DNA from: Adiantum capillus-veneris
Taxonomy: Eukaryota; Streptophyta; Polypodiopsida; Polypodiales; Pteridaceae
Direction of reading: 5' to 3'
DNA: 64,000 bases
Assembly (NCBI GenBank): GCA_014529385.2
Contig: CM043950.1
Location: 69,124,935-69,188,934 of the forward strand
Shown here: positions 1-9,198 of the stretch, one piece after another
Numbering within the stretch: the first letter of the stretch is position 1
Layout of the letters: every line of letters begins with the position of its first letter
Notes under the pieces: model-generated
What the model saw: only the letters and a program-made list of their open reading frames with translations
The model's database searches: none
Told to the model about the DNA's origin: nothing
Program-made: the position numbers and the translations under genes

Positions 1-201
1 GTGATACTCTCCTATAGAGAATTAGGAATTGGGAGTGGCCCAAGCAAACTGCATTGCTTCCCACAGTCATATTTGATCTTTTGGCAAGTAATGCATTAAG
101 TCATACTTGAACCACGCATAATTCTTGTGTCTTTCCTAGTGCTATGGTAGACATAACATCTTGAAAATCTGGTTCAGTAGCATACTCATCTACCATAGAG
201 G

Positions 202-709
202 CTAGATGATCATTGTGTGAAAGGCTAATGGCACAGCATTGCATCGAGGTCTACGTGAGAGTGCATCGGCTACTTGATTGTGCTTGCCAGGAATGTGAGC
301 AATATGAAAATGAAATTGCGAAAGGAAATTTGCCCACCTCATCTGTTTGTCGGAAAGCTTGGTTTGTCTCATGAAATACTTGAGACTGATGATCCGTTCG
401 AATGATGAAGGGTGTCCCAAGTAAGTAATGCTTCCACATATCCAAGGCTTGTAAGACAATTAGAAGCTCTTTTGCATAGATGCCAAGAATCATCTCACCA
501 GAGTGCAATCGGCGACTCTCATATGCTATGGCATGCCCTTCTTGAAGTAGTACCGCTCCAAGGAAATCACCACTTGCACAATGGACCGCAAATGGCTTTG
601 AGAGTTTTGCTAGCACTACGATAGGTTGAGATGCGAGTCTCTCTTTAAGCTTAGTGAAGGCTTTTCTCTCTTTTTTAGTCCGTATATACTTGACGTTCTT
701 CTTGGTCAA
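202..709 (-). pseudogene. pol: RNase H of gypsy family C
   Basis: The minus strand encodes a gypsy RNase H split into two overlapping frames. The first (709 to about 400) has FAVHCASGDFLGAVLLQEGH, where the usual first catalytic Asp of the D-A-S motif is replaced by Cys-Ala-Ser. It continues with YAKELLIVLQALDMWKHYLL (catalytic Glu) and IIRTDHQS (third Asp). The second frame (459-202) carries LSDKQMRWANFLSQFHF and IPGKHNQVADALSRRP, the conserved tail before integrase. The frameshift is near 400. Confidence 0.88.
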
Positions 710-719
710 ATCGTGTAAT

Positions 720-1400
720 GGTCATGCTATGGCTGAGAATTTTGCAAGGAATCTTCTATAGTATGAGCACATTCCATAAAACTTCGTGGCTCCTGTAGAT
801 TCCTTGGTTCAGGCCATTCATTTATCACCTCAAGCTTTTAGCTTTTGTGGATCCATACGAATACCATCCTTTGAGATAATATGACCTAAATATTGAATCT
901 TTTCTAAGAAGAATTCACTCTTTTTGTGATTAATGAATAACTTATTATCTTACAATGCTTGAAACACTGCTTTGAGATGCTCTTTGTGTTCTTCTAAGGA
1001 CTTAGAGTAGACTATGGTATCATCAAAGAATACTCCAGTGTAAGCCCTATGTACAGGAAAAATTCTTTCCATCATTCAATTGAATGTGGCTGGAGCATTT
1101 GTCAACCCATAAGGCATGACAAGATATTTGTACAAGCCAAAGCTTTCTTGTGAATATCTTCTGGTAAAATTTGTATTTGATTATGATAGCCGCTTTTAAG
1201 GTCTATTTTACTAAAGTAGGTAGATCCTTGTAGCTTATCAAACAAATACTCAATCCTTGGGACTGGAAATTTGTTCTATACTGTCTTCTTGCTTAATGCA
1301 CAATAGTCTACACACATTCTATATGTACCATCCTTTTTGTGCACTCATAAAACAAGAGAACAAAATGGCGAAGAGCTAGGTCTTACCATTCCTTTTTGCA
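720..1400 (-). pseudogene. pol: reverse transcriptase core of gypsy family C, heavily frameshifted
   Basis: No long frame survives, but conceptual translation of the minus strand gives recognisable RT pieces in order across several frames, including a segment like [15 protein letters not shown] (near 1220-1180) and a downstream connection region. Position between the PR/RT start and the RNase H supports the call. This was read by eye, with no alignment. Confidence 0.7.
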
Positions 1401-2091
1401 CAAGTTCATTGACTTGTGACATAATCTTCTCTTGCTGAGTTGGTGACACTTGATAAGGAGGTTTGGTAGGAGGAGAGCTTCCTGGTATGAGCTCACTCCT
1501 ATGATGATCATCCCCCCTTCTGGGGGGTAACTCTCTTGGGATGCCATCAATAAAAGGATCAGCATGCTCATTTAGAAACGAATAGAAATCACTTTCTACT
1601 TTCAATGAGCCATTAGAAGAGAACAATATTTTTAGGAACATCCTTGACAAATATCATGTAAGCAGAAATAGAACTCTTTATTGATTTTTCAAAGGAGTCA
1701 TGGGATACAATGGGAATGGTGTGCCTCTTCTCATTGACTCGCAGAGTGATGTCTCTACCCTTGTGCTGAAATGCTACCAACCTCTCTGGAAATTTGATGG
1801 AAGTGGCCATACGATCGAACCATGGTGCCCGAAGCAACACATCTTCATTCTTGAGTGGAGAGATGAGAAAATCCTCTTTGTCCACTACCCTTGAACATGA
1901 AGCCTTAACTTTCCAATCAAAGGTGTGATTGGAGTCTCTTTGCCTTCAAAGGGTCCTTCAACAGAATATGTTTGTCCTATCTCATGAGCATGTATCCCTA
2001 GCTTTAATGCTAGTCCCACACATATATATTTATATAGATAGTCTTGTGGGAAACCAGAATCAAAGAAGATGAGTACATCATGTTCTCTCAC
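1345..2091 (-). pseudogene. pol: protease and RT N-terminus of gypsy family C
   Basis: The segment around 2070-2050 reads VLIFFDSGFPQDYL, in which D-S-G is the aspartic protease catalytic triplet of retroelements. A following block with DVLLRAPWFDRM (about 1840-1800) matches the conserved end of gypsy protease (D-V-L-L-G-x-P-W). The stretch near 1550-1350 holds the linker just before RT (ELPPRRGDDHH, then KPPYQVSPTQQEKI and VQKGMVRPSSSPFCS). At least two frame changes separate these pieces. Confidence 0.82.
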
Positions 2092-3565
2092 TTTTCCCTA
2101 TGCATAATATGAGGGACTTCTAGGTGTATACCGTCCTCTTCTTGAACAAATACGATTGCAGTTGTAGGGGGTTTCTTCTTTTCATGCTTTTGAGGGCATG
2201 CACGGTGAGAATGACTTTGTTCACCGCACCTAAAACATCTATTATCCTTACGATAACGTTCTATATCTTCCAGAGATAATCGATTCTTACTTTGGTAGCC
2301 ATATTTGTCTTTAGGCTTCCGAGGTTTGGTAAAAACATTTTGATTTGAATTTTGTTCTTTCTTCTGTGGCTTGTCTCTCCCATTCTTTGGCTTTGAACCC
2401 TTGTCGGAATCTTGGAATTTGATGTTGGAGGCTACCATTGCGTGGCGGATAACCTCCAAAATGGTCCCGGGTCTTTGTGTATTGATATAGTTTCTCCAAT
2501 TTTCAGGGAGCCCAACACAGATAATAGATATGCTGCTTTTGCTCTGAGAAGTTGATGCGCTTGTATACCGTAGCTTTGAGATGTAGATCCCAAAACTTCT
2601 CCACATATCTTTGCATGTTCTCTCCATCATGAAGCTTTAGGCTTCGCCATGCTGCAAGCACTTGGTTGGAAGCCCCACTGGATAAGAATTTCTTCATGAT
2701 AGCAACTCGGCTTGTTTCCCAAGTCTTGGGAGCTTCTTTTTTGGAGCATAGGCTTGCATTATATTGACGGGCTGATTTTTGGAGATGCATGTTGCATATC
2801 AACCATCAAATTGTTGGATAAAGCTTAAAACTTTGTCCACATTGCCAAAAATTCCATTGAAGGAGAGGAAGGTTATGCTTTTATCTCCTTCCTGGAACTT
2901 CCTTAGGCGAGATGCTCTCTTCAAGGCAGCATGAGAGCGTCGATGGCCTCTCCTCTTGTGTGCTTTGGCAGAATTGTTGTATGAGTAGGAAAAACTCCCG
3001 GATCCAGATGAGCTTGACGATGACGGAGAGCTGGATGATTTCTTCTTTCTTTGTTTCTTTTCAGGCTTCTTCTCACTCTCCCCAGAACGACGAGAAGAAC
3101 GAGAGCTTGAAGATCTTTTCCTCCCTGAGGGAGGCGATGGTGAGGGAATTCTTCGACGTCTCCTAGGATGTACATGTGCATGAGATGGCATAGGACTATC
3201 TTCTTCATTCACAAGAGATTTCTCTCTTTTATCTTTGTATTTCTTCTTTCCCTTTATCTCATGTTTAGAGCTTCTTGCTCTTCTTGTAGTAGACGAGTGC
3301 TTCTTTTGCTTGATAGAATTTCCTCTTTTTGAAGTTTCTTTACGAGACTTCACAGGAGACTCCTCTTTGGGAGCAGGGACAATAAGATTCCTTGTTTGCA
3401 GCTGTGTTTGGACTACAATCTGCAAAGCAGGATTTTCCATAACTTCTTGTAACCTGCGAGCAAGAATTCAACTGCTCAAATACCATCAGCAGTTGTAGCA
3501 TCATTGTGAAAATTAAAACTGGTAAAGTCAATCACTCTCTCCTCTTGTTGATTGTGTTCAGACAT
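2088..3565 (-). pseudogene. gag: gag of gypsy family C, frameshifted
   Basis: Gag packages element RNA into virus-like particles. The probable start is the ATG at 3563-3565, opening with MSEHNQQEERVIDF; the frame breaks near 3490 and again near 2800 and 2600. The N-terminal third (about 3440-2900) is a disordered segment full of Lys/Arg and Ser runs (for example RKRSSSSRSS), like an SR-rich region. A conserved gag core follows (SFNG...VLSFIQQFDG, about 2870-2800). The C-terminus has a CX2CX4HX4C zinc knuckle, CFRCGEQSHSHRAC, near 2250-2200. Family B gag further right has the same layout of charged serine-rich tract then core, which suggests related lineages. Confidence 0.85.
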
Positions 3566-3599
3566 AGTATGGTGCTTTGTAAATTAGAAGTTCCTCTTA

Positions 3600-3785
3600 G
3601 AGTTTTGGCATCTCAAGTGAAGTGCCCAATGTGAACCCATTATTTATTTTGGCTTTTACGTATTTATTTTACTTATTTGTCAAGGTATGGGTAGGGCAAT
3701 TTATTGAGGTTGGTATATATGCAATCCCTTGCCTCCATTGTATTACACATTTAGTTATTCATTGCCAAGGTTGAATGGTTCAGGA

Positions 3786-3840
<55 letters not shown>

Positions 3841-3893
3841 CCCCCCCCCCCCCCCCCGTTGGTCTCTATTCTTCCGTATCGTCGACTTTGACA
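3600..3893 (+). repeat. 3' part of an LTR of an unidentified element, copia-like ending
   Basis: A plus-strand LTR end is inferred because ACTTTGACA at 3885-3893 is followed immediately by a perfect initiator-Met PBS. A TATATAT box lies at 3714-3720. The left LTR border could not be fixed; 3600 is only where the family C gag region stops. The LTR-PBS ending resembles the one at 59490 on the other strand. Confidence 0.65.
3788..3857. repeat. (CT)n microsatellite followed by a run of 19 C
   Basis: About 50 bases of alternating CT run directly into a homopolymer of 19 C (3839-3857). It sits inside the LTR between the TATA box and the PBS. The exact lengths may be affected by sequencing slippage. 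Confidence 0.97.
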
Positions 3894-3905
3894 TGGTATC
3901 AGAGC
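3894..3905 (+). other. primer-binding site, initiator tRNA-Met type
   Basis: TGGTATCAGAGC is complementary to the 3' end of plant initiator tRNA-Met and abuts an LTR ending in ACA. It marks the start of the internal region of a plus-strand retrotransposon, of which no coding part is visible downstream. Confidence 0.85.
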
Positions 3906-4861
3906 CGTGTGCTTGAAGAGATTTGGAGGTGAAGCTGCTCAGAGAAGTTGAGAAGATCACCTTGTTGTCGACGCCCTACTTCCCCACCCTCCTGCTATCT
4001 GCGTTTTAAAACGCAGCCCTTTGTCCCCCCCCCCCTCTCCCCTCGCCCCCGGCTCCTGCTAAGCGTTTTGGAATGCAGCCCCCTGTAGCCCATTGGTGGC
4101 GCCGTCTTGCTCTCCCACGTCGGGCGTTTCAGAACGCTATTTGGTAGCGTTGACAACGGCCTTGCAACTTGCCTTGGCGGCGCCGATAAAATAGTACCCA
4201 ACGTCTTGCGTTTTAAAACGTTGTTATTGACAGCCCTTTGGTGAACCCTTTGCGACGACCTCCCCTTTACGACATCAACACAAACATTGTCGTCCTATCA
4301 CCCACTCCAATTCCAACGTTTTGGAACGTTGTGTTTAAACAACCCCCTCCCTAATCGACCTCCCGCTTCTCCCTTGGTGCTACAACATTACAAAACGCTG
4401 TGAGCTAGGGGTAGCTTGGACCTTTGGGCCACAGAGAGGGTTAGGGCAAGTTTTTTGGAAGATTGGAGCAAGGAGATATATCAAGGGGCCGGAAAAGTCT
4501 CTTGCAGAGCAGCTTGGAAGCAAAGTGTGTGAAGCGGCTTAGGAGAGACGAGCAAATTGGAGCCTAAGAGAGGGATAACAGATTTTACGGAGCCGTTTGG
4601 GAGTAGCAAAGAAGTGGAACAGCTTGGAGAATTTGTTGCTTGGTTAGTGTGGCCGCTCTTGGAGCGCGAGAAGGCTTACTAGATTTCCAGATCTTGCAAC
4701 TTCAACATGGCCCCCTCTTGCTCGAGCGCCTAGTGGTCTCGTATGGTCCCGTACGTTTTATACACGTACAACGATGTGCGGTACTAAACGAAGTAACAAA
4801 AATTAAGATGTGTGACGGTGTTACGTACATTCAAAATAAAAAAAACAAATAAGTCTTAAGT
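3906..4861 (+). other. leader-like region with palindrome series and a GTAC-rich stretch, no gene
   Basis: No convincing coding frame. The region holds five near-palindromes of the form GCGTTYnRAACGC at 4001-4014, 4063-4076, 4124-4137, 4208-4221 and about 4316-4330, plus a half-site near 4388, separated by pyrimidine-rich stretches. From 4745 to 4830 the sequence is rich in GTAC/CGTACG motifs, like the subterminal parts of the hAT element at 9199-18333, so it may hold a remnant of a related transposon end. Confidence 0.5.
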
Positions 4862-5116
4862 CTAAGGCCTAGGCCCTTGCATTTCAGGCCAATAAAAGAA
4901 TCTTTCTATTTTTTCCAAAGTGGTGTTTATTCCCTTGTGCCCACCGTGAGAGTCATGAGCATCGTGCAATATGGTTGTCCTGAGAGAGGACAACGCACAT
5001 AGACGGTGACGAAAATACAACAAACGTTCACGAATGAGATAGTTGCTGGACCCTTGGGAAGCAAGAGTCTGCAACCATTGCTTATCAAACTCGGAATCTG
5101 CATACTCGTTTTTCAT
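4862..5116 (-). pseudogene. pol: integrase zinc-binding (H2C2) domain, family A, truncated
   Basis: The frame holds NYLIRERLLYFRHRLC, then ILHDAHDSHGGHKGINTTLE and IERFFYWPEM. This is the canonical HHCC integrase N-terminus (H..H with the GHxG spacing and the FYWPxM end). The DDE core that should follow is absent; the sequence changes to unrelated DNA at 4862. Confidence 0.88.
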
Positions 5117-5871
5117 GCTGTCGGAAGAGACACCTTGAATAGAAACTGTGGATCTTGACTCAAGAGCCAGATCTGTCCTTTGCGATTTAACGCATTTGCA
5201 ACAGGGTTAGCTTTACCAGGCACATACTCAATTAAACCACCAAATTGCTCAAAAAATTGTGACCACCGTGCTTGGTGATCACTCCAATGTGCACTAGGCA
5301 TAGACTATAGCCACTTGAGGGCTTGATAATCTGTGCGAAGTGTGAACTCTCTACCATACAGAAAATGCTTCCAATGCTTGAGAGAGTGAATAATAGACAT
5401 AAGTTCTTTGTCATAAACTGAATAATTCTTTTCAACACTATTTAACTTTTGACTGAGAAATGCAATTGGACGGCCATGTTGTTGAAGCACACCACCTATG
5501 GCGACATTGCTCGCATCCGTCCATACCTCAAAGGGGTCGTCCCAAGAGGCAAGGATGAGACACGGCGCTTCTGTCACCGCAACCTTGAGAGCCGACAAAG
5601 CCTTAACGGCAGTTCTCACCCCTTTCAAAACATCTGTCCTAGGTGTGGCAATGAGTGCAAAATTCTCTATGTGCGAACTATATGCTTGACATAAACCAAG
5701 AAAAGAATGCACATCATATGCAGTTTGGGGCAAATTCCAATTACGAACCTGCTCTATCTTTGTGGGATCAAGCTTGACACCTTCTGTAGAAATGAAATAA
5801 CCCAAATAAGTAACTTCAGTGAGAAAAAACTCAGACTTCTTAGCTGCAATGGACAGCTGGCTCTCATTCAA
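5113..5871 (-). pseudogene. pol: RT C-terminus and RNase H, family A
   Basis: The frame starts in the RT thumb/connection (AAKKSEFFLTEVTYLGYFIS, then VRNWNLPQTAYDVHSFLGLC) and runs through RNase H: WTDASNVAIGGVLQQHG (first Asp), YDKELMSIIHSLKHWKHFLY (Glu) and TLRTDYQALKWL (third Asp; the usual following His is Tyr). A stop codon follows KWL near 5302-5304; the same frame resumes with MPSAHWSDHQARWSQFFEQF and VPGKANPVANALNRKG. The homologous copy at 52194-52994 has no stop here. Confidence 0.9.
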
Positions 5872-6447
5872 ATGGGCTAAGACCTTTTCAACATTCTTTT
5901 CTTGTTGTTCCCACTATGCAGAGAAAATGAGAATATCTTCATGAAAGATAAACACACATATGCCAATCATATCGCCAAAACGGTCTACCATGAGACGGTG
6001 AATGTACCCACGGCACCTGTCATTTCAAAAGGCATAACCACATACTCCCATTGCCCTCGCTTTGTGCGAAAAGTGGTCTTGTAGATATCGCCTTTGAATA
6101 CCCTTACTGATGGTATCCACTTTTGAGATCAACCTTGCTGACTTCTTAGCTGCAATGTACAGCTGGCACTCATTCAAATGGGCTAAGACCTTTTCAACAT
6201 TCTTTTCTTGTTGTTCCCACGATGCAGAGAAAATGAGAATATCTTCATGAAAGATAAACACACATACGCCAATCATATCGCCAAAACGGTCTACCATGAG
6301 ACGGTTGAATGTACCCACAGCACGTGTCATTTCAAAAGGCATAACCACATACTCCCATTGCCCTCGCTCTGTGTGAAAAGTGGTCTTGTAGATATCGCCT
6401 TTGAATACCCTTACTTGATGGTATCGACTTTTGAGATCAACCTTGCT
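5834..6447 (-). repeat. 306-bp tandem duplication inside RT
   Basis: 5834-6139 and 6140-6447 are adjacent direct copies, nearly identical by eye, each covering the RT palm (WEYVVMPF to ILIFSASWEQQEK). The later copy carries [21 protein letters not shown] few single-base changes and indels separate the copies. Confidence 0.93.
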
Positions 6448-6494
6448 GAAAACCTTTGCCCCATTGAGCCTATCAAGGATATACTCAATGCGAG

Positions 6495-6880
6495 TGTAAG
6501 GTGCAGCAGAAGTGAATGTTGAACTTTGCTAAAGATAAGTGCTCCGAATTGTGCTCAAGAGTTCCTTTTACTTCCGGAAGGGAGAGCCTTCCGTTCCTTT
6601 AGTGAGAGAGTGCAAAATCACAAACAAAGCGGTAAACACTGTGAATGAAGGTGCTGAGACTGAGAGAAAGATAGAGAAGAATACGACACCAGAAAAGTTG
6701 TCAAACCCTCCTCCAAGGGCCCCTCTCTTGATGGCGAGAGAAGTCTTTGCTATTGATTGCACAAATCTCTACAATGGTCTAAATGCAATGGTCTTGCCGA
6801 CGATGACGACGAGGAGACGGGTTGAAAACTGAAAACGTTAAGGGCTGAAATCTGCAAATCTTGTATCTGTTGAATTGTAC
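6495..6880 (-). repeat. truncated family A LTR (3' part)
   Basis: The minus-strand LTR end, TGCACCTTACA, lies at 6495-6505. Rightwards it matches the R/U5 part of other family A LTRs (Ser-rich CT tract, the gtcgtcatcgtcg-like tract, and a GCGTTTT-type block at 6825-6840). The U3 part is missing and the sequence passes into gag near 6880. On the other side the LTR end is joined directly to RT coding sequence. Confidence 0.85.
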
Positions 6881-7573
6881 CTTCGTTAGAATAAATGCTT
6901 TGTGCTTCTGACGTGATGTATCCTCCTAAAATTCCTTGTTTTGCCTTTTCATATGGAGTGAGCTTAGGTGTAGCAATTGTGTTTGCTTTACCCTTAGGTT
7001 CATTTGGAAAGTTCTTTTCTGAGAGACTAGAGGAAGATTGGTTAGAAGAGTTACCATTCTTACCATTCTTACCGTTCTTATTGTTTTGAGGGTTCTGAGA
7101 AGTCTGAGAGATACTTTGCGAAGTCTTGTTCTCCTTAGGCTTTCCCTTATTGTGCTTCATCTCTTGTGCGAGAGCAATCGCTACCGCCTTGTTGAGATCT
7201 ACACCGTACGGGGTTGAGAACTTCGACATCAAACTTGATATATTCGTCCAACCTGAAAATGAAAAGCCTCCTTGCGCTCATCATCCGGTTTGCGTAATTG
7301 GGTGCCGAGGTGCATAGCTGGCAAACCATTTTGCTTGAGACTGCGCCAATCGTCTTTCAATCGTGCTAGGTACCAAGGTGGCATAAACTGCGCCTTGAGC
7401 TTGTCTTGGAAGTCGGCCCAATTGAAGGAAAGGGGTGCGTCTCCATCGGCTTCCTCTAGGTGCGTGGCCAATTGTGCCTCTTGCCATGCGTTGTACCAAT
7501 TGATGGCATCATCGGCAAGGTACATGGCTGCCGTCAAAACCTTGCTATTCCCTGTCTTCTTAGTTGTCGCAAA
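6880..7573 (-). pseudogene. gag: gag C-terminal half, family A
   Basis: The capsid-like core (7537 to about 7260) reads MTAAMYLADDAINWYNAWQE, then FNWADFQDKLKAQFMPPWYL and LKDDWRSLKQNG, typical of the retrotransposon gag domain. After a frame change, a low-complexity linker (HNKGKPKENKTSQ, then NKNGKNGKNGNSSNQSSSS) leads to PYEKAKQGILGGYIT. Closely similar to the gag at 54350-55127. It is cut at 7573, where plus-strand non-LTR sequence begins, and at 6880 by the LTR fragment. Confidence 0.88.
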
Positions 7574-8365
7574 ATAAGTAGATATGCTAGACTGGCCCTT
7601 GAGTCTTCTAGACAGTTAGCGCTACAGGGGGACAATTCATGCTGGTACGCACAGATGACATCATGGTTTCAGGCGCATGGCTTCACCATGGACAACATGC
7701 CCCCTTTCTAATACTCTCTTCAGGTACCCTCGCTGTCTCTTACATGGGTGGAGATTACTAGACTCATTCGTCAGGACTTGATCCAGCTGGACACCAGGAA
7801 TACATCGATAGATCCGCCTCAGGAGTTGGGCACGAAGATGGCTTTCTATAGAGAGCATCTTCTCCACCTCACACGAGATGGGTTTGTGATTCGACCCAGC
7901 TACATGGACACACATATGTCCCATGGTCTGCGTTGTGCCATTGGTCAGATACGCACATCCTTACATCAGCTCGAGATTGAAACTAGTAGATTCAGAGGGA
8001 TACCAGTAGACAACAGGTTATGCTACTTATGCCAGGTAGAGCCAGAGATAGAGTTACATCACATATGTCATTGCACAATGTACTATGAGATACGGGGCCG
8101 TTTCCACTGCCTATTCAGAGAGGGTTTCGGTCCTTTATCTAGGGTCATAAGTTACGAGGATCAAAAATGTCTTGGACTATATCTACTTGAGCTACACAGA
8201 CATAGAGACACTTTAGTGGGGAGAGCTAGAGAGAGACAGTCCCAGAGACAGATTACTAGATATGGGACAGCCAGAGGAGCAGCCACCACCGTAGAGCTCG
8301 GCCCAGACTCACTCGACCACTACTGGCACTCTTATCAACCGAGCATTGGAGCTACGGAGATCTAG
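7574..8365 (+). pseudogene. C-terminal part of a non-LTR-type retroelement polyprotein
   Basis: One plus-strand frame runs to the TAG after GATEI with a single in-frame TAA at 7709-7711. The protein includes SCWYAQMTSWFQAHGFTMDN, YREHLLHLTRDGFVIRP and, near 7930-8090, RTSLHQLEIETSRFRGIP followed by RLCYLCQVEPEIELHHICHC. That last segment resembles the cysteine-rich tail after RT in many non-LTR elements (IPxxxRxCxxC...E.E.H...C..Y...R). No RT core is present upstream: family A gag abuts it at 7573. Identification of the superfamily is by motif only. Confidence 0.6.
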
Positions 8366-9198
8366 ACGACCACGATTGAGGAGAGGAGCTACACAGCATA
8401 GACGGAGACTACATTAGATGTTAGGTGCAGCAGAATGATTGTTTGCGCTTTGCTCAAGATGAGTGCTCCGAACTGTGCTCAAGGTTCCTTTTGTTCTTAT
8501 GGAAGGGAGAGCCTTCTGTTCTTAATGAGAGAATGCTATGATCACAAACAAAGTGAATGGACATTGTGCGTGCAAGGGAATGAGACTGAGAGATAGAGAG
8601 AGAAGAGAGATACGACACCAGAGACGTTGTAAAACCCTCCTCCGAAGGCCCCACTCTCGTCGGGGCGAGAGTGGTCTACTTATTGATTGCACTATCTAGT
8701 ACAATGGTGATGCATGAGACTGATACAAGTCTAGGCTATTGTCGACGACGACGACGGGGATGACGATGACGACTCAAGGGCTGAAATCTGCGGTCTTCTA
8801 TCTGCTGAAAATCTGCAAATCTTTGGGCTGTTTTGGGTGGCTGAAAATGACTGTTTTGGCTGCGTTTTTATGGCTGAAAATGGGGGTTGTTCTGCAACCA
8901 ACTAGGGATGAATTGTCTGCTGCTAAGGCTTGCTGAAAACGCTGAGCATCTGCTGTCGCTAAGGCTGAAAACCAAAAACGCTGGCCTGCTGTCCTAGCGT
9001 TAGTAAATTGCTGACTTCCTGCTGCCGATTGGCTGGAAACAGGAAACGCTAGGGCTGTCCTGTATCTATTGATGGAAAACGCTGAGGTTCTGGAGTGTGG
9101 CGATATCTGCAAAGCTGAAAACTGAAAACGCTGGTCTTGTGGCTGATTCTGTCGCGATAGATCCGCAAAACGCTGAGGTTGTGGTAGATGCAAAAACG
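8066..9198. repeat. 1.13 kb direct repeat, left copy
   Basis: This segment is about 99% identical by eye to 18334-19467. It starts at TGTCATTG inside the cysteine-rich tail of the non-LTR ORF, includes the ORF end, and runs into a minus-strand family A LTR, ending at GCAAAAACG. The two copies flank the hAT transposon. Confidence 0.95.
8419..9198 (-). repeat. truncated family A LTR in the left direct repeat
   Basis: The LTR end reads TGTTAGGTGCAGC on the plus strand and is preceded by TTAGA, the same junction as the complete solo LTR at 18687. It includes the GAC-rich tract (8742-8775) and many copies of the GAAAACGCT motif. It stops at 9198 where hAT sequence begins. Confidence 0.93.

Larger units (their letters stand above)
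1..3565 (-). mobile_element. Ty3/gypsy element, family C, degenerate, runs off the left edge
   Basis: Read on the minus strand, the parts occur in normal gypsy order: gag with a basic, serine-rich N-terminal region and a zinc knuckle, aspartic protease, reverse transcriptase, then RNase H near the left edge. Integrase would lie outside the window. The reading frame is broken many times, so this is a dead copy. No LTR of its own was identified; the right end at about 3565 is the probable gag ATG, and the plus-strand LTR beyond it belongs to another element. Confidence 0.9.
4862..7573 (-). mobile_element. Ty3/gypsy element, family A, rearranged copy
   Basis: On the minus strand the order is gag (7573-6880), a truncated family A LTR (about 6880-6495), RT with an internal tandem duplication (6490-5834), RNase H (about 5700-5150) and the zinc-binding start of integrase (5116-4862). 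An LTR between gag and RT is not normal, so the copy is a recombinant or deletion product. The left end stops inside integrase. Confidence 0.88.

Noticed and set aside
3788-3857. Strict repeat array that might suggest a CRISPR-like or regulatory array
   Set aside because: It is a simple (CT)n microsatellite plus a C homopolymer, common in plant DNA and prone to sequencing slippage.
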